26,258 bases of DNA, from positions 1 through 26,258 of the forward strand of contig CAZHOV010000075.1 of the NCBI GenBank assembly GCA_964534315.1. The letters run 5' to 3'. The notes beneath the pieces were generated by a model. The model was not told the DNA's origin. It worked only from the letters and a program-made list of their open reading frames with translations, and made no database searches. This stretch comes from CAZHOV01 sp964534315. GTDB taxonomy: Bacteria; Bacteroidota; Bacteroidia; Chitinophagales; Saprospiraceae. The translations under genes were made by a program, and so were the position numbers. Numbering within the stretch: the first letter of the stretch is position 1; the number at the start of each line of letters is the position of its first letter. This document shows, piece after piece, positions 15,994 through 24,783 of the stretch.

Positions 15994-18900
15994 ATGCAAC
16001 ATTTATCTATGAGAATAACAGGACTCCTCTTTTGTTTATCTATACTGATCGCCTGTCAAACAGATAAGGAAACGCCATCAGATGACAATCTTATTGATAT
16101 TCCCCGGCATCAACTAGTAAATCCGTTTATTGGCACCGGCGGTCATGGGCACACCTTCCCCGGCGCTACCACTCCCTTCGGGATGGTGCAACTTAGTCCA
16201 GATACCCGGCTGGAAGGCTGGGATGGTTGTGGCGGATATCACTATACAGATTCCATCATCTACGGTTTTTCACATACCCACCTCAGCGGTACAGGTGTTT
16301 CTGATTATGGCGATATTCTTCTTATGCCTACATACGACGATTTTGTTGTTAATGGTTATGATGAAGGCACTTATGAAACCTCCTATGCCTCTACCTTTTC
16401 CAAAGAAAATGAAAAAGCCTACGCAGGTTATTACTCCGTTTTACTCGATCGTCATCAAATCCAGGTAGAATTAACGGCAACCCCTAGAGTGGGGGTCCAT
16501 CGGTATACTTTCCCGGAGAAAGGTTCCAATCGCAAGGTAATCCTCGATTTGGATCATCGCGATCCGGTAATCGAAGCTTCTCTGAAAATCGTCGGTGACA
16601 ATGAAATTCAGGGCAAACGTCTCTCCAATGCCTGGGCCAAACAGCAAGAAACCTATTTTGTAGCCCGGTTTTCCGAACCAATCGCAGGCGTCTTGGTGAA
16701 GATGAAAAAGGAACAAGCAGATACGTATACAGATATTAATAATCCTGATCAAGAAATTTCAGGCAAGGATATTCGCGCCGTTCTGGATTTTGGCTTGTCG
16801 CCTACGGACGAGCCATTGGTGGTTCGCGTAGGGATCAGCGGGGTAAGTATTGAGGGCGCCCGCAAAAACCTCGAAGCTGAAGTCGATCATTTCGATTTTG
16901 ACAAAGTGGAACAAGATGCTACTCGCATGTGGGATAAAGCTCTCTCAAAAATCAGCTTGACCAGTGAGAATAAGGATCGACAAACCATCTTTTATACGGC
17001 CCTTTACCATTCCATGATCGCTCCAAACCTCTTCTCTGATGTGGATGGCAGTTACCGGGGTATGGATTTTAAAACCCATAGATCAAAAGGAAGAAGACAT
17101 TATACAGTCTTTAGCCTTTGGGATACTTTCAGAGCTACTCATCCGCTTTTTACCATTATTGAAAGAGAGCGTACGCTCGAATTTGTAGAAACCTTCCTGG
17201 CCCAGTTCGAACAGGGCGGTATCTTACCCATATGGGAATTAAATGGCAACTACACCGGTTGCATGATAGGTTATCATTCGATTCCTGTTATTACCGATGC
17301 TTACGTAAAAGGGATTACCGATTTTGATACGGAAAAGGCGTTAATGGCTATGAAACTTTCTGCCGAGCAAGACCATTTAGGTCTGGACGCTTACAAAAAG
17401 CAAGGGTTTATCGGTGCCGGAGATGAGGCAGAATCCGTTAGTAAAACCCTGGAGTATGCCTATGATGATTGGTGTATTGCCATGATGGCAAAAGAACTCG
17501 GAAAGGAAGAGGATTATAAAAATTATGTACAACGAGGGCAGTTTTATAAAAACCTTTACGATCCTCAAACAGGTTTTTTCAGAGCTAAAGTAAATGGTGG
17601 CTGGTTTGGTCCTTTCCGGCCTGAAGAGGTCAATTTTAACTATACAGAAGCCAATGCCTGGCAGTACTCCCTTTTTGCTCCCCAGGACATCAATACCCTA
17701 ATTAATTTAATGGGCGGGGATGAAGGATTTGAGCAACACCTCGATAATCTTTTTACCACCAGCAGCGAAACCTCCGGACGGCAACAGGCAGATATCACGG
17801 GGCTCATCGGGCAGTATGCCCATGGTAACGAGCCCAGCCACCACATGGCCTACCTGTACAATTACATCGGAAAACCCTGGAAGGGACAAGAACGCATTCA
17901 TCAAATTCTTACTCAGTTATACACCAATGCTCCTGATGGATTGTCAGGCAACGAAGATTGTGGTCAGATGTCGAGTTGGTATGTGTTAAGTGCGTTGGGT
18001 TTCTATCCGGTTACGCCGGGCTCGAAGGATTACGTTTTGGGTACCCCATTGATGGGGGGAGACATTCAGTTGGAAAATGGGAATACCTTTTCGATAAAGG
18101 CAGAGAAAACGAATGAAAAAGACTTCTACATTCAGCAGGTTACCCTCAATGGAGAGTCCTATTCGAAATCTTACATTACTCATGATGATATTATGAAAGG
18201 AGGAGAATTGGTTTTTGAATTAGGAAGTACACCGAATAAAAGCTGGGGGACAGAGCCGTCCGATCGTCCAAAAGCAGTAATTCGAGAGCCTAAGCTGATA
18301 GCCGTACCCTTTTTTGAAGCCAATACCCGAACCTTCATTGATGACTTGGAAGTAAAAATTGGACATTTGGATAAAGCATCATCCATTTTTTATACCCTTG
18401 ATGGTACCGACCCATCTGAAGCATCCACCCGGTACTTGGGCCCTTTTAACATTGACAAAACGACAACTATCAAAGCCTGTGCGATTAAGGATGGGAATAA
18501 AAGTTTTATAACCGAAGCGACGTATACCAAAATCATTGGCGGAAGATCAATCGAGTTAAAATCAAAGTATGCGAATCAATATGCTGCCGGAGGGGACAAG
18601 GCGCTTATCGACTTCTTAAAAGGAGGAGAGGATTTTAGAACAGGTCTATGGCAAGGCTATCAGGGGCAAGACTTTGAGGCGATTGTCGACCTGGGCAAAT
18701 TGCAGTCCGTTGATAAGATCGCCGTTGGGTTTCTCCAGGATGTTAATTCGTGGATCTTCTATCCTAAGTGGGTCAGTATTGAACTTTCTGAAGACGGTAA
18801 AGATTTTTCAATGCTATCGAAGCAAGAAAATACCTTTCCAAGTGATCGATACGGATCGTTTATCCAGCGCTTTGAAGCGCAAAGCAGGAGTCGTAAGGCC

Positions 18901-19005
18901 CGGTTTGTGCGCGTCAAGGCAGCCAATTTTGGGCCGGTACCTGAATGGCACCTGGGTGCAGGGGGCAAAAGCTGGCTCTTTCTGGATGAAATAGAAATTG
19001 AATGA
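15994..19005 (+). CDS. GH92 alpha-mannosidase lipoprotein with C-terminal accessory domains
   Basis: 1003 aa. A signal peptide with lipobox (LSILIAC) indicates a lipoprotein. The start may be 15994 or, as a neater signal, the Met at 16009. GH92 signatures: NPFIGTGGHGHTFPGATTPFG near residue 42, SLWDTFRATHPL near 375, GNEPSHH (611-617) and GNEDCGQMSSWY (652-663); the conserved acidic residues are present. GH92 enzymes are calcium-dependent exo-alpha-mannosidases acting on N-glycan mannose. After the catalytic region come a chitobiase C-terminal-like segment (about 785-850, YTLDGTDPS motif) and an F5/8C-like beta-sandwich (about 865-1003), probably for carbohydrate binding. The operon partners are a permease, a kinase and a glycosylasparaginase. 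Confidence 0.95.
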   Translation: MQHLSMRITGLLFCLSILIACQTDKETPSDDNLIDIPRHQLVNPFIGTGGHGHTFPGATTPFGMVQLSPDTRLEGWDGCGGYHYTDSIIYGFSHTHLSGTGVSDYGDILLMPTYDDFVVNGYDEGTYETSYASTFSKENEKAYAGYYSVLLDRHQIQVELTATPRVGVHRYTFPEKGSNRKVILDLDHRDPVIEASLKIVGDNEIQGKRLSNAWAKQQETYFVARFSEPIAGVLVKMKKEQADTYTDINNPDQEISGKDIRAVLDFGLSPTDEPLVVRVGISGVSIEGARKNLEAEVDHFDFDKVEQDATRMWDKALSKISLTSENKDRQTIFYTALYHSMIAPNLFSDVDGSYRGMDFKTHRSKGRRHYTVFSLWDTFRATHPLFTIIERERTLEFVETFLAQFEQGGILPIWELNGNYTGCMIGYHSIPVITDAYVKGITDFDTEKALMAMKLSAEQDHLGLDAYKKQGFIGAGDEAESVSKTLEYAYDDWCIAMMAKELGKEEDYKNYVQRGQFYKNLYDPQTGFFRAKVNGGWFGPFRPEEVNFNYTEANAWQYSLFAPQDINTLINLMGGDEGFEQHLDNLFTTSSETSGRQQADITGLIGQYAHGNEPSHHMAYLYNYIGKPWKGQERIHQILTQLYTNAPDGLSGNEDCGQMSSWYVLSALGFYPVTPGSKDYVLGTPLMGGDIQLENGNTFSIKAEKTNEKDFYIQQVTLNGESYSKSYITHDDIMKGGELVFELGSTPNKSWGTEPSDRPKAVIREPKLIAVPFFEANTRTFIDDLEVKIGHLDKASSIFYTLDGTDPSEASTRYLGPFNIDKTTTIKACAIKDGNKSFITEATYTKIIGGRSIELKSKYANQYAAGGDKALIDFLKGGEDFRTGLWQGYQGQDFEAIVDLGKLQSVDKIAVGFLQDVNSWIFYPKWVSIELSEDGKDFSMLSKQENTFPSDRYGSFIQRFEAQSRSRKARFVRVKAANFGPVPEWHLGAGGKSWLFLDEIEIE

Positions 19006-19038
19006 AGTAAACTAATTAATAAGCTCAAACATCTAGAC

Positions 19039-20058
19039 ATGAACCGAAGAAACTTCCTCAACAAAACGAGCTGGTCCGGCTTTGGACTTTTGAGTGCTTT
19101 GCCTTTTTTTAATGTTGCTTGTTCTTCAAATTCTCCTCAATCAGCGAATGAGCAACAGGCTACCTCCCTTCCAAATACTTTTGAAACTAAAAAGCCTATC
19201 ATTGTTTCTACCTGGAAAATGGGAATCAAGGCTAACGAGCCCGCCATTGAAATCCTAAATAATAATGGCCGTGCTGTCGATGCTGTGGAGGCCGGAGTAA
19301 GAGTCCCTGAAGCGGATCCCTCTATCGCCTCTGTAGGATATGGAGGTACGCCCGACCGTGATGGTCATGTTACTTTAGATGCCTGTATCATGAATGAAAA
19401 GGGAGATGCCGGATCGGTTACCTTCCTCGAGCATATCAAGCATCCGATTTCAGTGGCCAGAAAGGTGATGGATGAAACCCCGCACGTCATGCTGAGCGGT
19501 GAGGGAGCCTTACAATTTGCTTTGGAACAGGGTTTTCAAAAAGAAAATTTACTTACTGAGAATGCAAAAGAAAAGTGGGAAAGATGGAAGAAAAAATCCA
19601 GGTATAAACCTACCGGCAGCATTCATCACGATACCATCGGTATGTTGGCTCTCGATAATAGCGGAGACCTTTCCGGAGCCTGTACAACCAGCGGTCTGGG
19701 CTTTAAAATGCGGGGCCGGGTGGGCGATAGTCCGATCATTGGTTCGGGGCTCTTTGTAGATAATGAGGTTGGAGCAGCTACGGCCACGGGCCTCGGCGAG
19801 TTGATCATGAAAGTATGTGGAGCCTTCCTGATCGTGGAACTGATGCGCAACGGGGCCTCTCCAAAAGAAGCTTGTAAGGAAGCGCTCAAACGCATCGAGA
19901 AAAAATACGATATCACTGACCAACAAGCTGCTTTCATCGCGTTAACGAAGACGGGTGAAGTAGGCGGCTTTTCCCTTCGTCCTGGCTTCGAATACGCGCT
20001 CTATCAAGATGGCGAAAATAGATTGGTTGAAGCTGAGTATTTGTATGAGTGGGAGTGA
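19039..20058 (+). CDS. N4-(beta-N-acetylglucosaminyl)-L-asparaginase (glycosylasparaginase)
   Basis: 339 aa Ntn-hydrolase precursor. It cleaves the GlcNAc-Asn bond of N-linked glycans after autoproteolysis before the nucleophile Thr199 in HDTIG. The region after it (SGACTTSGL, then GRVGDSPIIGSGLFVDNE, then GAATATG) matches the well-studied flavobacterial enzyme as recalled. The N-terminus has MNRRNFL, a hydrophobic stretch and a Cys (NVAC), so export by a Tat-like or lipoprotein signal is likely. It is 33 bp after the GH92 gene and the last gene of the operon. It completes a pathway from high-mannose glycopeptide to free Asn, GlcNAc and mannose. Confidence 0.96.
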   Translation: MNRRNFLNKTSWSGFGLLSALPFFNVACSSNSPQSANEQQATSLPNTFETKKPIIVSTWKMGIKANEPAIEILNNNGRAVDAVEAGVRVPEADPSIASVGYGGTPDRDGHVTLDACIMNEKGDAGSVTFLEHIKHPISVARKVMDETPHVMLSGEGALQFALEQGFQKENLLTENAKEKWERWKKKSRYKPTGSIHHDTIGMLALDNSGDLSGACTTSGLGFKMRGRVGDSPIIGSGLFVDNEVGAATATGLGELIMKVCGAFLIVELMRNGASPKEACKEALKRIEKKYDITDQQAAFIALTKTGEVGGFSLRPGFEYALYQDGENRLVEAEYLYEWE

Positions 20059-20062
20059 TGTG

Positions 20063-20126
20063 TTCAGAAGTACAGAGGTTCAGAGGTGCAGAGGTACAGA
20101 GGTGCAGAGGTGCAGAGGTGCAGAGG
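20063..20126. repeat. 8-copy octamer tandem repeat (TNCAGAGG)
   Basis: Eight 8-bp units in register (TTCAGAAG, TACAGAGG, TTCAGAGG, TGCAGAGG, TACAGAGG, then TGCAGAGG three times). The variable base is mainly position 2. It starts four bases after the glycosylasparaginase stop, in the gap between convergent genes. No hairpin terminator is evident here. Confidence 0.95.
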
Positions 20127-20221
20127 TTTTAAAATGGGAGCATAAAGATAAAGAATATCTAAATCCCCTGATCCTCCTATCCTCTGTTTTTCTTGTTCTC
20201 CTGTCTTCTTGTTATCTGGTC

Positions 20222-21349
20222 TCACCTCACTACGCTCACGGTCATTTGGCGGTCGTAATCGCCCCGGATCATGGGGGATTGGCGAAAGCGGGTGTAGCTG
20301 CGCACACCGGAATAGATATAGTCGAACAGTTCTTCGATCGAAACTTTATAGTCGAAGTTGTGGTCTGCTTCGCCTTTGAGGCCGCGGATGAGGAAGTGGG
20401 TGAAAACACCCTGGCGCAGACCACTTGACTCAAGCGATGTCTCATCAGATTTGGAGGAGACGATGAGAGCGGTACCGGGCTTAGCTTGAATGAGGCTTTG
20501 GTAGTAATCCACCATCACTCGTTCCATATCGCCCTCGCGGGCGGCGAGCAGACTGCCGGAGTGGCAGGCGTCAGCAATACAAAGTTTTAATTTTGCCGGG
20601 CAATTGGCAAGTACAGCATTTATCTCTTTATGTAGGATTTTATTGTTGTTCCCATCATAATCATGGGGCAGAAATGAACCCTTCAATCCATGACCGGAAA
20701 AATAAACCAAGACCAGATCGTCAGGGCCTGCCTGATAGAAAAGGTCGATCATAGAGCCCAGAATTTTTTGGCGGGTAGCATCTTCATCAATCAGGATCTT
20801 GATTTGGTCGTCCGGCACGGCTCCGCCCGATTCGCTTTTCAGGAAAGCGTAGAAGCGATAGGCGTCGTCGTCGGTATATCGGAGAACGGGCATATGCGTA
20901 TAGTTGGCTACACCAACTAAAACTGCCCATACTTTAGGTTTAGAAGGTGTTTGCCGCCAGGAAGGACGGCCGTGACGGCCATTAGCTTCGTCGAAAGCAG
21001 CCTGGGTATTGTAAGAAGGGGGATTTTGTTGTTCATTTTCTACAGGCCCGAGGTATTGGCCATCTTTCCAATGACCGTGGATCAATTGACCGTTATTCAT
21101 GAAAAGGGTCCCGATACCGTTAAACTTTCCTCCTACCCATTCACCTTCATATCGTTCGCCGGTTGCATAATAGCAAGTACCCTGACCATGCGGTAGATCA
21201 TTGAAAAAATTGCCTTCATAACGGGCCTCAGCATTTTTGTAAATATAAATGCCATTACCCTCGGAGCAATCGCCCGAAATGCATTGACCATTTAAAAGTA
21301 GTTGAAAAAAAAGAAGTGTAGCAACAAGGAGTAAAGATCTGTTATCCAT
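20222..21349 (-). CDS. Exported MORN-repeat caspase-like (C14, orthocaspase) protein, short form
   Basis: 375 aa. Signal peptide at residues 1-22 (hydrophobic LLLVATLLFFQLLL, then NGQC). A C-x4-C motif (23-28) precedes three MORN repeats (about 31-100, GQGTCYY and YEGEW forms), then a linker, then a p20 caspase-like domain (about 138-370). The catalytic dyad is visible: His220 in YFSGHG and Cys262 in DACHSG. Metacaspase/orthocaspase relatives usually cut after Arg or Lys; specificity here is not proven. Export would place it in the periplasm or at the surface, unusual for a caspase. It is adjacent and paralogous to the gene at 21683-23362. Confidence 0.9.
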   Translation of the reverse strand: MDNRSLLLVATLLFFQLLLNGQCISGDCSEGNGIYIYKNAEARYEGNFFNDLPHGQGTCYYATGERYEGEWVGGKFNGIGTLFMNNGQLIHGHWKDGQYLGPVENEQQNPPSYNTQAAFDEANGRHGRPSWRQTPSKPKVWAVLVGVANYTHMPVLRYTDDDAYRFYAFLKSESGGAVPDDQIKILIDEDATRQKILGSMIDLFYQAGPDDLVLVYFSGHGLKGSFLPHDYDGNNNKILHKEINAVLANCPAKLKLCIADACHSGSLLAAREGDMERVMVDYYQSLIQAKPGTALIVSSKSDETSLESSGLRQGVFTHFLIRGLKGEADHNFDYKVSIEELFDYIYSGVRSYTRFRQSPMIRGDYDRQMTVSVVR

Positions 21350-21682
21350 GGGATGTGCTTTTAAAACGGGTTTTTGAAATGTTCATGTGTTTGGATCGTA
21401 TTTTTAATTACGAATTCATCCCCCTTTTGTTTGAAATTAATTATTAAAATTTAATATATGTAAGCAAGTGGCTGACTAATTAATACATAATTCACTCATA
21501 TTCTTTCGCTTACTGGAAATGTTAAAATAGGGAATTTTCTTTATTGCCACAAAAAAGGTACCGAAAAAAATGAACCAAGGAATAAAAATAAACAAGGGGA
21601 ATGAACAGGAATAAACCGGAGTTAATAATTTTCATTCCTGTTTCATTCCTCCCTTTTCATTCTCTGTTTTATTCCTGCTTCA
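21350..21682. other. Intergenic region between the two MORN-caspase genes
   Basis: This 333-bp AT-rich gap holds the inverted repeat at 21569-21683 and presumably the promoter of the short caspase gene. No exact TAnnTTTG box on the minus strand was found. No gene is visible. Confidence 0.6.
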
Positions 21683-21683
21683 T
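21569..21683. repeat. Imperfect inverted repeat at the 3' end of the long MORN-caspase gene
   Basis: The left arm (about 21569-21620) and right arm (about 21631-21683) are imperfect complements with small indels. The best-paired part is GGAATGAACAGGAAT against ATTCCTGTTTCATTCC. The right arm reaches the stop codon of the minus-strand gene at 21683. Each arm also repeats AATGAA/AATAAA-GG units internally. A terminator role is possible. Confidence 0.55.
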
Positions 21684-23362
21684 CACCTCACCGCGGCCAC
21701 CGGCATTAGTGCATCGTACTTGCCGGTGATGGTTGGGGTTTGGGCGTTGGCGGTATAGTTTTTGACTTTGACATAGATATAGTCGAATAGTTCTTGTATG
21801 GTGACGATATTGTTTCGGTTTCGATCGGCTTCCCCCTTGAGGCCTTTGATGAGGAAGTGGCTGAAAATGCCTTGTCGGAGTCCCATATCTTCGAGGGAGT
21901 ATTCATCGCTCTTTGAAGAAACCAGTAAAGCGGTTCCTCCTTGAGAAGTTTCGAACGCTTTGTAATACTTTTCGAGCGTTTCGCTCACCACTGCTTTAGA
22001 TGCCATGAGGGATCCGGAGTGGCAGGCATCGGCGAAACATACTTTGTGTTTGGCGCGGGTTTTAGCAAAGATGGATTTGATATCTTCGTGTCGTAGTTTG
22101 TTGTTGAAGCCGTCGAAATCGACAGGTAGGAAGGAGCCGGGTAGTCCGTGGCCCGAGAAGTAAAAGATGACGACATCATTTTCATCTGCCTTAAGAAAGG
22201 TTTGACGCATTTCTGTAAGAACATTTAAACGAGTGGCTTCTTCGTCGATCAACACTCTGATCTGTTCGTCTCTAAGAGCGCCTCCCTCGGGTGATTTGAG
22301 GAATGCATAGATCTGATAGGCATCATCGTCGGTATATTTCAAAACGGGCATATGGGTATAGCGGGCAACGCCTACAACAACTGCCCATATTTTGACATCA
22401 CTATTATGTTCAACATTGACCACTTCAGAAGGGATGGTTTCCTGATTGGGTTCGATTTCCCGGAGTGGGGATCCATATTCCCAAATTGCGCCTAATACTC
22501 TGCCGCTTTTATAGTACATGATTCCTTCTCCGTGGGGAGCGTGGTTTTTCCAACCGCCTACATATTTATCGCCATTGGCATAGAAGCAGGTACCCTGGCC
22601 CTGAGGATTGCCGTTAAAAAATTCGCCGACATATTTAGAACCGTCCCGGTAAGTCAAGATACCTTTGCCCGAACCGCAGTAAACCTTGTTGCAATTGGGT
22701 AGATCTTTGGTGGTATTTGCAGAAGGGCTCATTGAATTTTGGGAAGTATTTGGCGTATTGGAGACGATTGTTTGTCCGTCTTCTACGTAGTTGCCATTTT
22801 CCCAGAAGCCCGCGACTTCACGGCCGTCTGTTTTGTAGAAAGTACCCTGTCCATTTTTCTTATTATTTTTCCAGGTGCCTACAAAGCGGGCGCCATCTTC
22901 GTAGTACATAGTACCCTGGCCGTTAAATTTTCCTCTGTCGAATGCGCCTTCGTAGCGATCGCCATTGGCAAAATAGTATTTACCAGTACCATGTTGGATA
23001 TCATCGACCCAATCACCCTTGTAGCGGTCGCCATTGGCAAAGGTCATCGTTCCTCTGCCATTAAATTTACTTTTTCTAAAATGACCGATATATTCATCGC
23101 CATTGATGAAGACTAACCGGCCTTCGCCCTCACGGTATTGGTTTTCCCAATTACCAATATACTTATTACCATTACTGAAATAAAGAATGCCCTGGCCGTG
23201 GATTTTACCACCTTTAAACTGGCCTACATATTTGGCTCCGCTTTGATAGACATATGTTCCTTTACCATCATAACAATTACCTTCAATACACTGCGCAAAG
23301 ATGGAGGGGAAATGAATAACGAATAGAATGGACACCAATGCTAAACACTTAATCCTTGACAT
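21683..23362 (-). CDS. Exported MORN-repeat caspase-like (C14, orthocaspase) protein, long form
   Basis: 559 aa. Signal peptide at residues 1-24 (ending IFAQ). A first C-x4-C (25-30) precedes about seven MORN repeats (32-195, e.g. GTYVYQSGAKYVGQF). A Ser/Thr/Asn-rich linker (about 196-222) follows, then a second C-x4-C (224-229) and three more MORN repeats (231-300), and the p20 domain (about 324-559) with His405 in YFSGHG and Cys447 in DACHSG. The second MORN block matches the single block of the 20222 protein, so the long form looks like the short form with an extra MORN array inserted. The two genes are on the same strand, 333 bp apart. Substrate and trigger are unknown. Confidence 0.9.
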   Translation of the reverse strand: MSRIKCLALVSILFVIHFPSIFAQCIEGNCYDGKGTYVYQSGAKYVGQFKGGKIHGQGILYFSNGNKYIGNWENQYREGEGRLVFINGDEYIGHFRKSKFNGRGTMTFANGDRYKGDWVDDIQHGTGKYYFANGDRYEGAFDRGKFNGQGTMYYEDGARFVGTWKNNKKNGQGTFYKTDGREVAGFWENGNYVEDGQTIVSNTPNTSQNSMSPSANTTKDLPNCNKVYCGSGKGILTYRDGSKYVGEFFNGNPQGQGTCFYANGDKYVGGWKNHAPHGEGIMYYKSGRVLGAIWEYGSPLREIEPNQETIPSEVVNVEHNSDVKIWAVVVGVARYTHMPVLKYTDDDAYQIYAFLKSPEGGALRDEQIRVLIDEEATRLNVLTEMRQTFLKADENDVVIFYFSGHGLPGSFLPVDFDGFNNKLRHEDIKSIFAKTRAKHKVCFADACHSGSLMASKAVVSETLEKYYKAFETSQGGTALLVSSKSDEYSLEDMGLRQGIFSHFLIKGLKGEADRNRNNIVTIQELFDYIYVKVKNYTANAQTPTITGKYDALMPVAAVR

Positions 23363-23637
23363 AATCTGGGTTTTGATGGATGAAAAAATGGATTAAAGTG
23401 TAAAGCTTTAGCAGAATAGGCGGAAATTTATTTGGCTATTACAAAATGTAAGTGATAAAAAAACTTCTCTTTAACATTCAATATTGCCCAGATATAAATT
23501 TTTTTTATGTGTTTTGATTAAATATTCCCTTTTTTAACCATGTGTTTTTAATTTGGAAAAGCATTTTGTTTGAAATAGTGCTTTTCGAAAGAAGATAGTT
23601 TGGCGTATTGGAACACTAAAGGCGTTTGGAGACACCT

Positions 23638-24684
23638 TCAAAAGGAGATTTCTGAAAGTGCTACTTTATGATCAACAACAGGTTTTTCGGACCGATCAAT
23701 GATATTTAGGTGCAGTTCGAGTTCCCCATCCTTTTCTTGAAGCTCTATAAGTCCGATATTATTTTGCGGAATGGCTTCTCCGATACGGTGATCATTGGGT
23801 TCAATTTTGTCCCAATCTTCGGTAATCCCGCTGGAGGTGACATCGTAAATGGGATAGCCTCCTTCAATTTTCATTTTGGAAATCTCGCCCCAATGGACAT
23901 CGCCTGAAATGAAAACCACGCCATTCGCTTTGGTCTTTTTAATCAGATCGATCATCTTTTGTTGTTCATGCGGTACATTGGTCCAGGATTCCCATCCGTT
24001 ATAAGAGTGGCTAAATTGGTTACTGGAGGCAATGATCCGGACATCTGCAGGTTGAGTTAAGACCGACTCCAGCCAGGCCCACTGAGCTTCGCCTAAAAAT
24101 GTGCTGTCAGGACTAGTGTTGGGTTTATAATCATTTTTGAAATTCTTGTCTGCCTCTGTTCTCCAAATCAGGTCATCCCGAAAAGTACGGGTATCCAATA
24201 AGATAAATTGTATTACTTTCCCGTTTTTCTCCAGTTCTTCTACTCCATAAATGCCTTTGTGTTGCCGTCGCTCAGAATTGGCTGGTACTTTCCAAAAATC
24301 TAGAAAGATCTCTTTTGAAGGTTCTTTGTAGGGGTAATGTCTTCCGGCATCATTTTCCCCATAATCATGATCATCCCAAACGGCCAATACTCTGGTAGAA
24401 TCCCAAAGTTGCTGAAACTCTTTTTTATTTCCCAGTTTAGTATATTTCGATTTCAGGACGTCCATATCCTCTGTATCGCCATAGATGTTGTCGCCGAGAA
24501 ATACAAATACGTCGGGTTTTAACCTTGCAGCCACCTCTAGCATCGGTTGGTCCTTATCCTGATGAGCACAAGAGCCAAAGGCGATCCTGATAGGTTCTGT
24601 TACTGTTTGCCGGGCTACCTTAGAACTGTTCTGACAAGCGCTTAGCATACAAATTAGTAATAAAAAAAAGGTGGGGTTTTTCAT
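23638..24684 (-). CDS. PhoD-like metallophosphatase lipoprotein
   Basis: 348 aa with a lipoprotein signal (LSAC, Cys17). Metallophosphatase motifs of the PhoD family: FGSC (36-39), GDNIYGD (64-70), WDDHDYG (103-109) and SGDVHWGE (260-267). The family comprises calcium/iron-dependent phosphatases and phosphodiesterases. It is shorter than classic Bacillus PhoD and lacks that protein's separate N-terminal domain. Outer-membrane or periplasmic attachment is expected. The gene is 82 bp downstream of the S41 peptidase gene on the same strand and may be co-transcribed, although octamer duplications lie in the gap. No phosphate-responsive site was recognised. Confidence 0.93.
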   Translation of the reverse strand: MKNPTFFLLLICMLSACQNSSKVARQTVTEPIRIAFGSCAHQDKDQPMLEVAARLKPDVFVFLGDNIYGDTEDMDVLKSKYTKLGNKKEFQQLWDSTRVLAVWDDHDYGENDAGRHYPYKEPSKEIFLDFWKVPANSERRQHKGIYGVEELEKNGKVIQFILLDTRTFRDDLIWRTEADKNFKNDYKPNTSPDSTFLGEAQWAWLESVLTQPADVRIIASSNQFSHSYNGWESWTNVPHEQQKMIDLIKKTKANGVVFISGDVHWGEISKMKIEGGYPIYDVTSSGITEDWDKIEPNDHRIGEAIPQNNIGLIELQEKDGELELHLNIIDRSEKPVVDHKVALSEISF

Positions 24685-24734
24685 TTATTTAGTTTTATAA
24701 TTGACTTAGCTATGAATGATTGAAAGAAATCACT

Positions 24735-24783
24735 TGAAAGTCTGAAAGTCGAGTTTTAAATATCGTTTAGTCGTTTAGTCGTT
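24735..24783. repeat. Two short 8-bp direct repeats
   Basis: TGAAAGTC occurs twice in tandem (24735-24750). TCGTTTAG occurs twice plus a partial copy (24763-24783), overlapping the last codons and the stop of the S41 peptidase gene. Both have an 8-bp period, like the larger arrays at 7281 and 20063. Confidence 0.7.

Noticed and set aside
7281..20126. Repeat arrays as possible CRISPR
   Set aside because: Units are 8 bp and directly tandem with no spacers, and no cas gene is present.
20009..20428. 139-codon plus-strand frame running from the glycosylasparaginase end across the octamer repeat
   Set aside because: It starts within one gene, crosses tandem repeats and ends antisense to the caspase gene, so it is not a plausible gene.
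23602..23637. Similarity of GGCGTATTGGAACACT and GGCGTTTGGAGACACC, and a 14-bp match to 22750
   Set aside because: A shared 14-mer is expected about once by chance in a window this size, and the two adjacent copies are too diverged to call a repeat.
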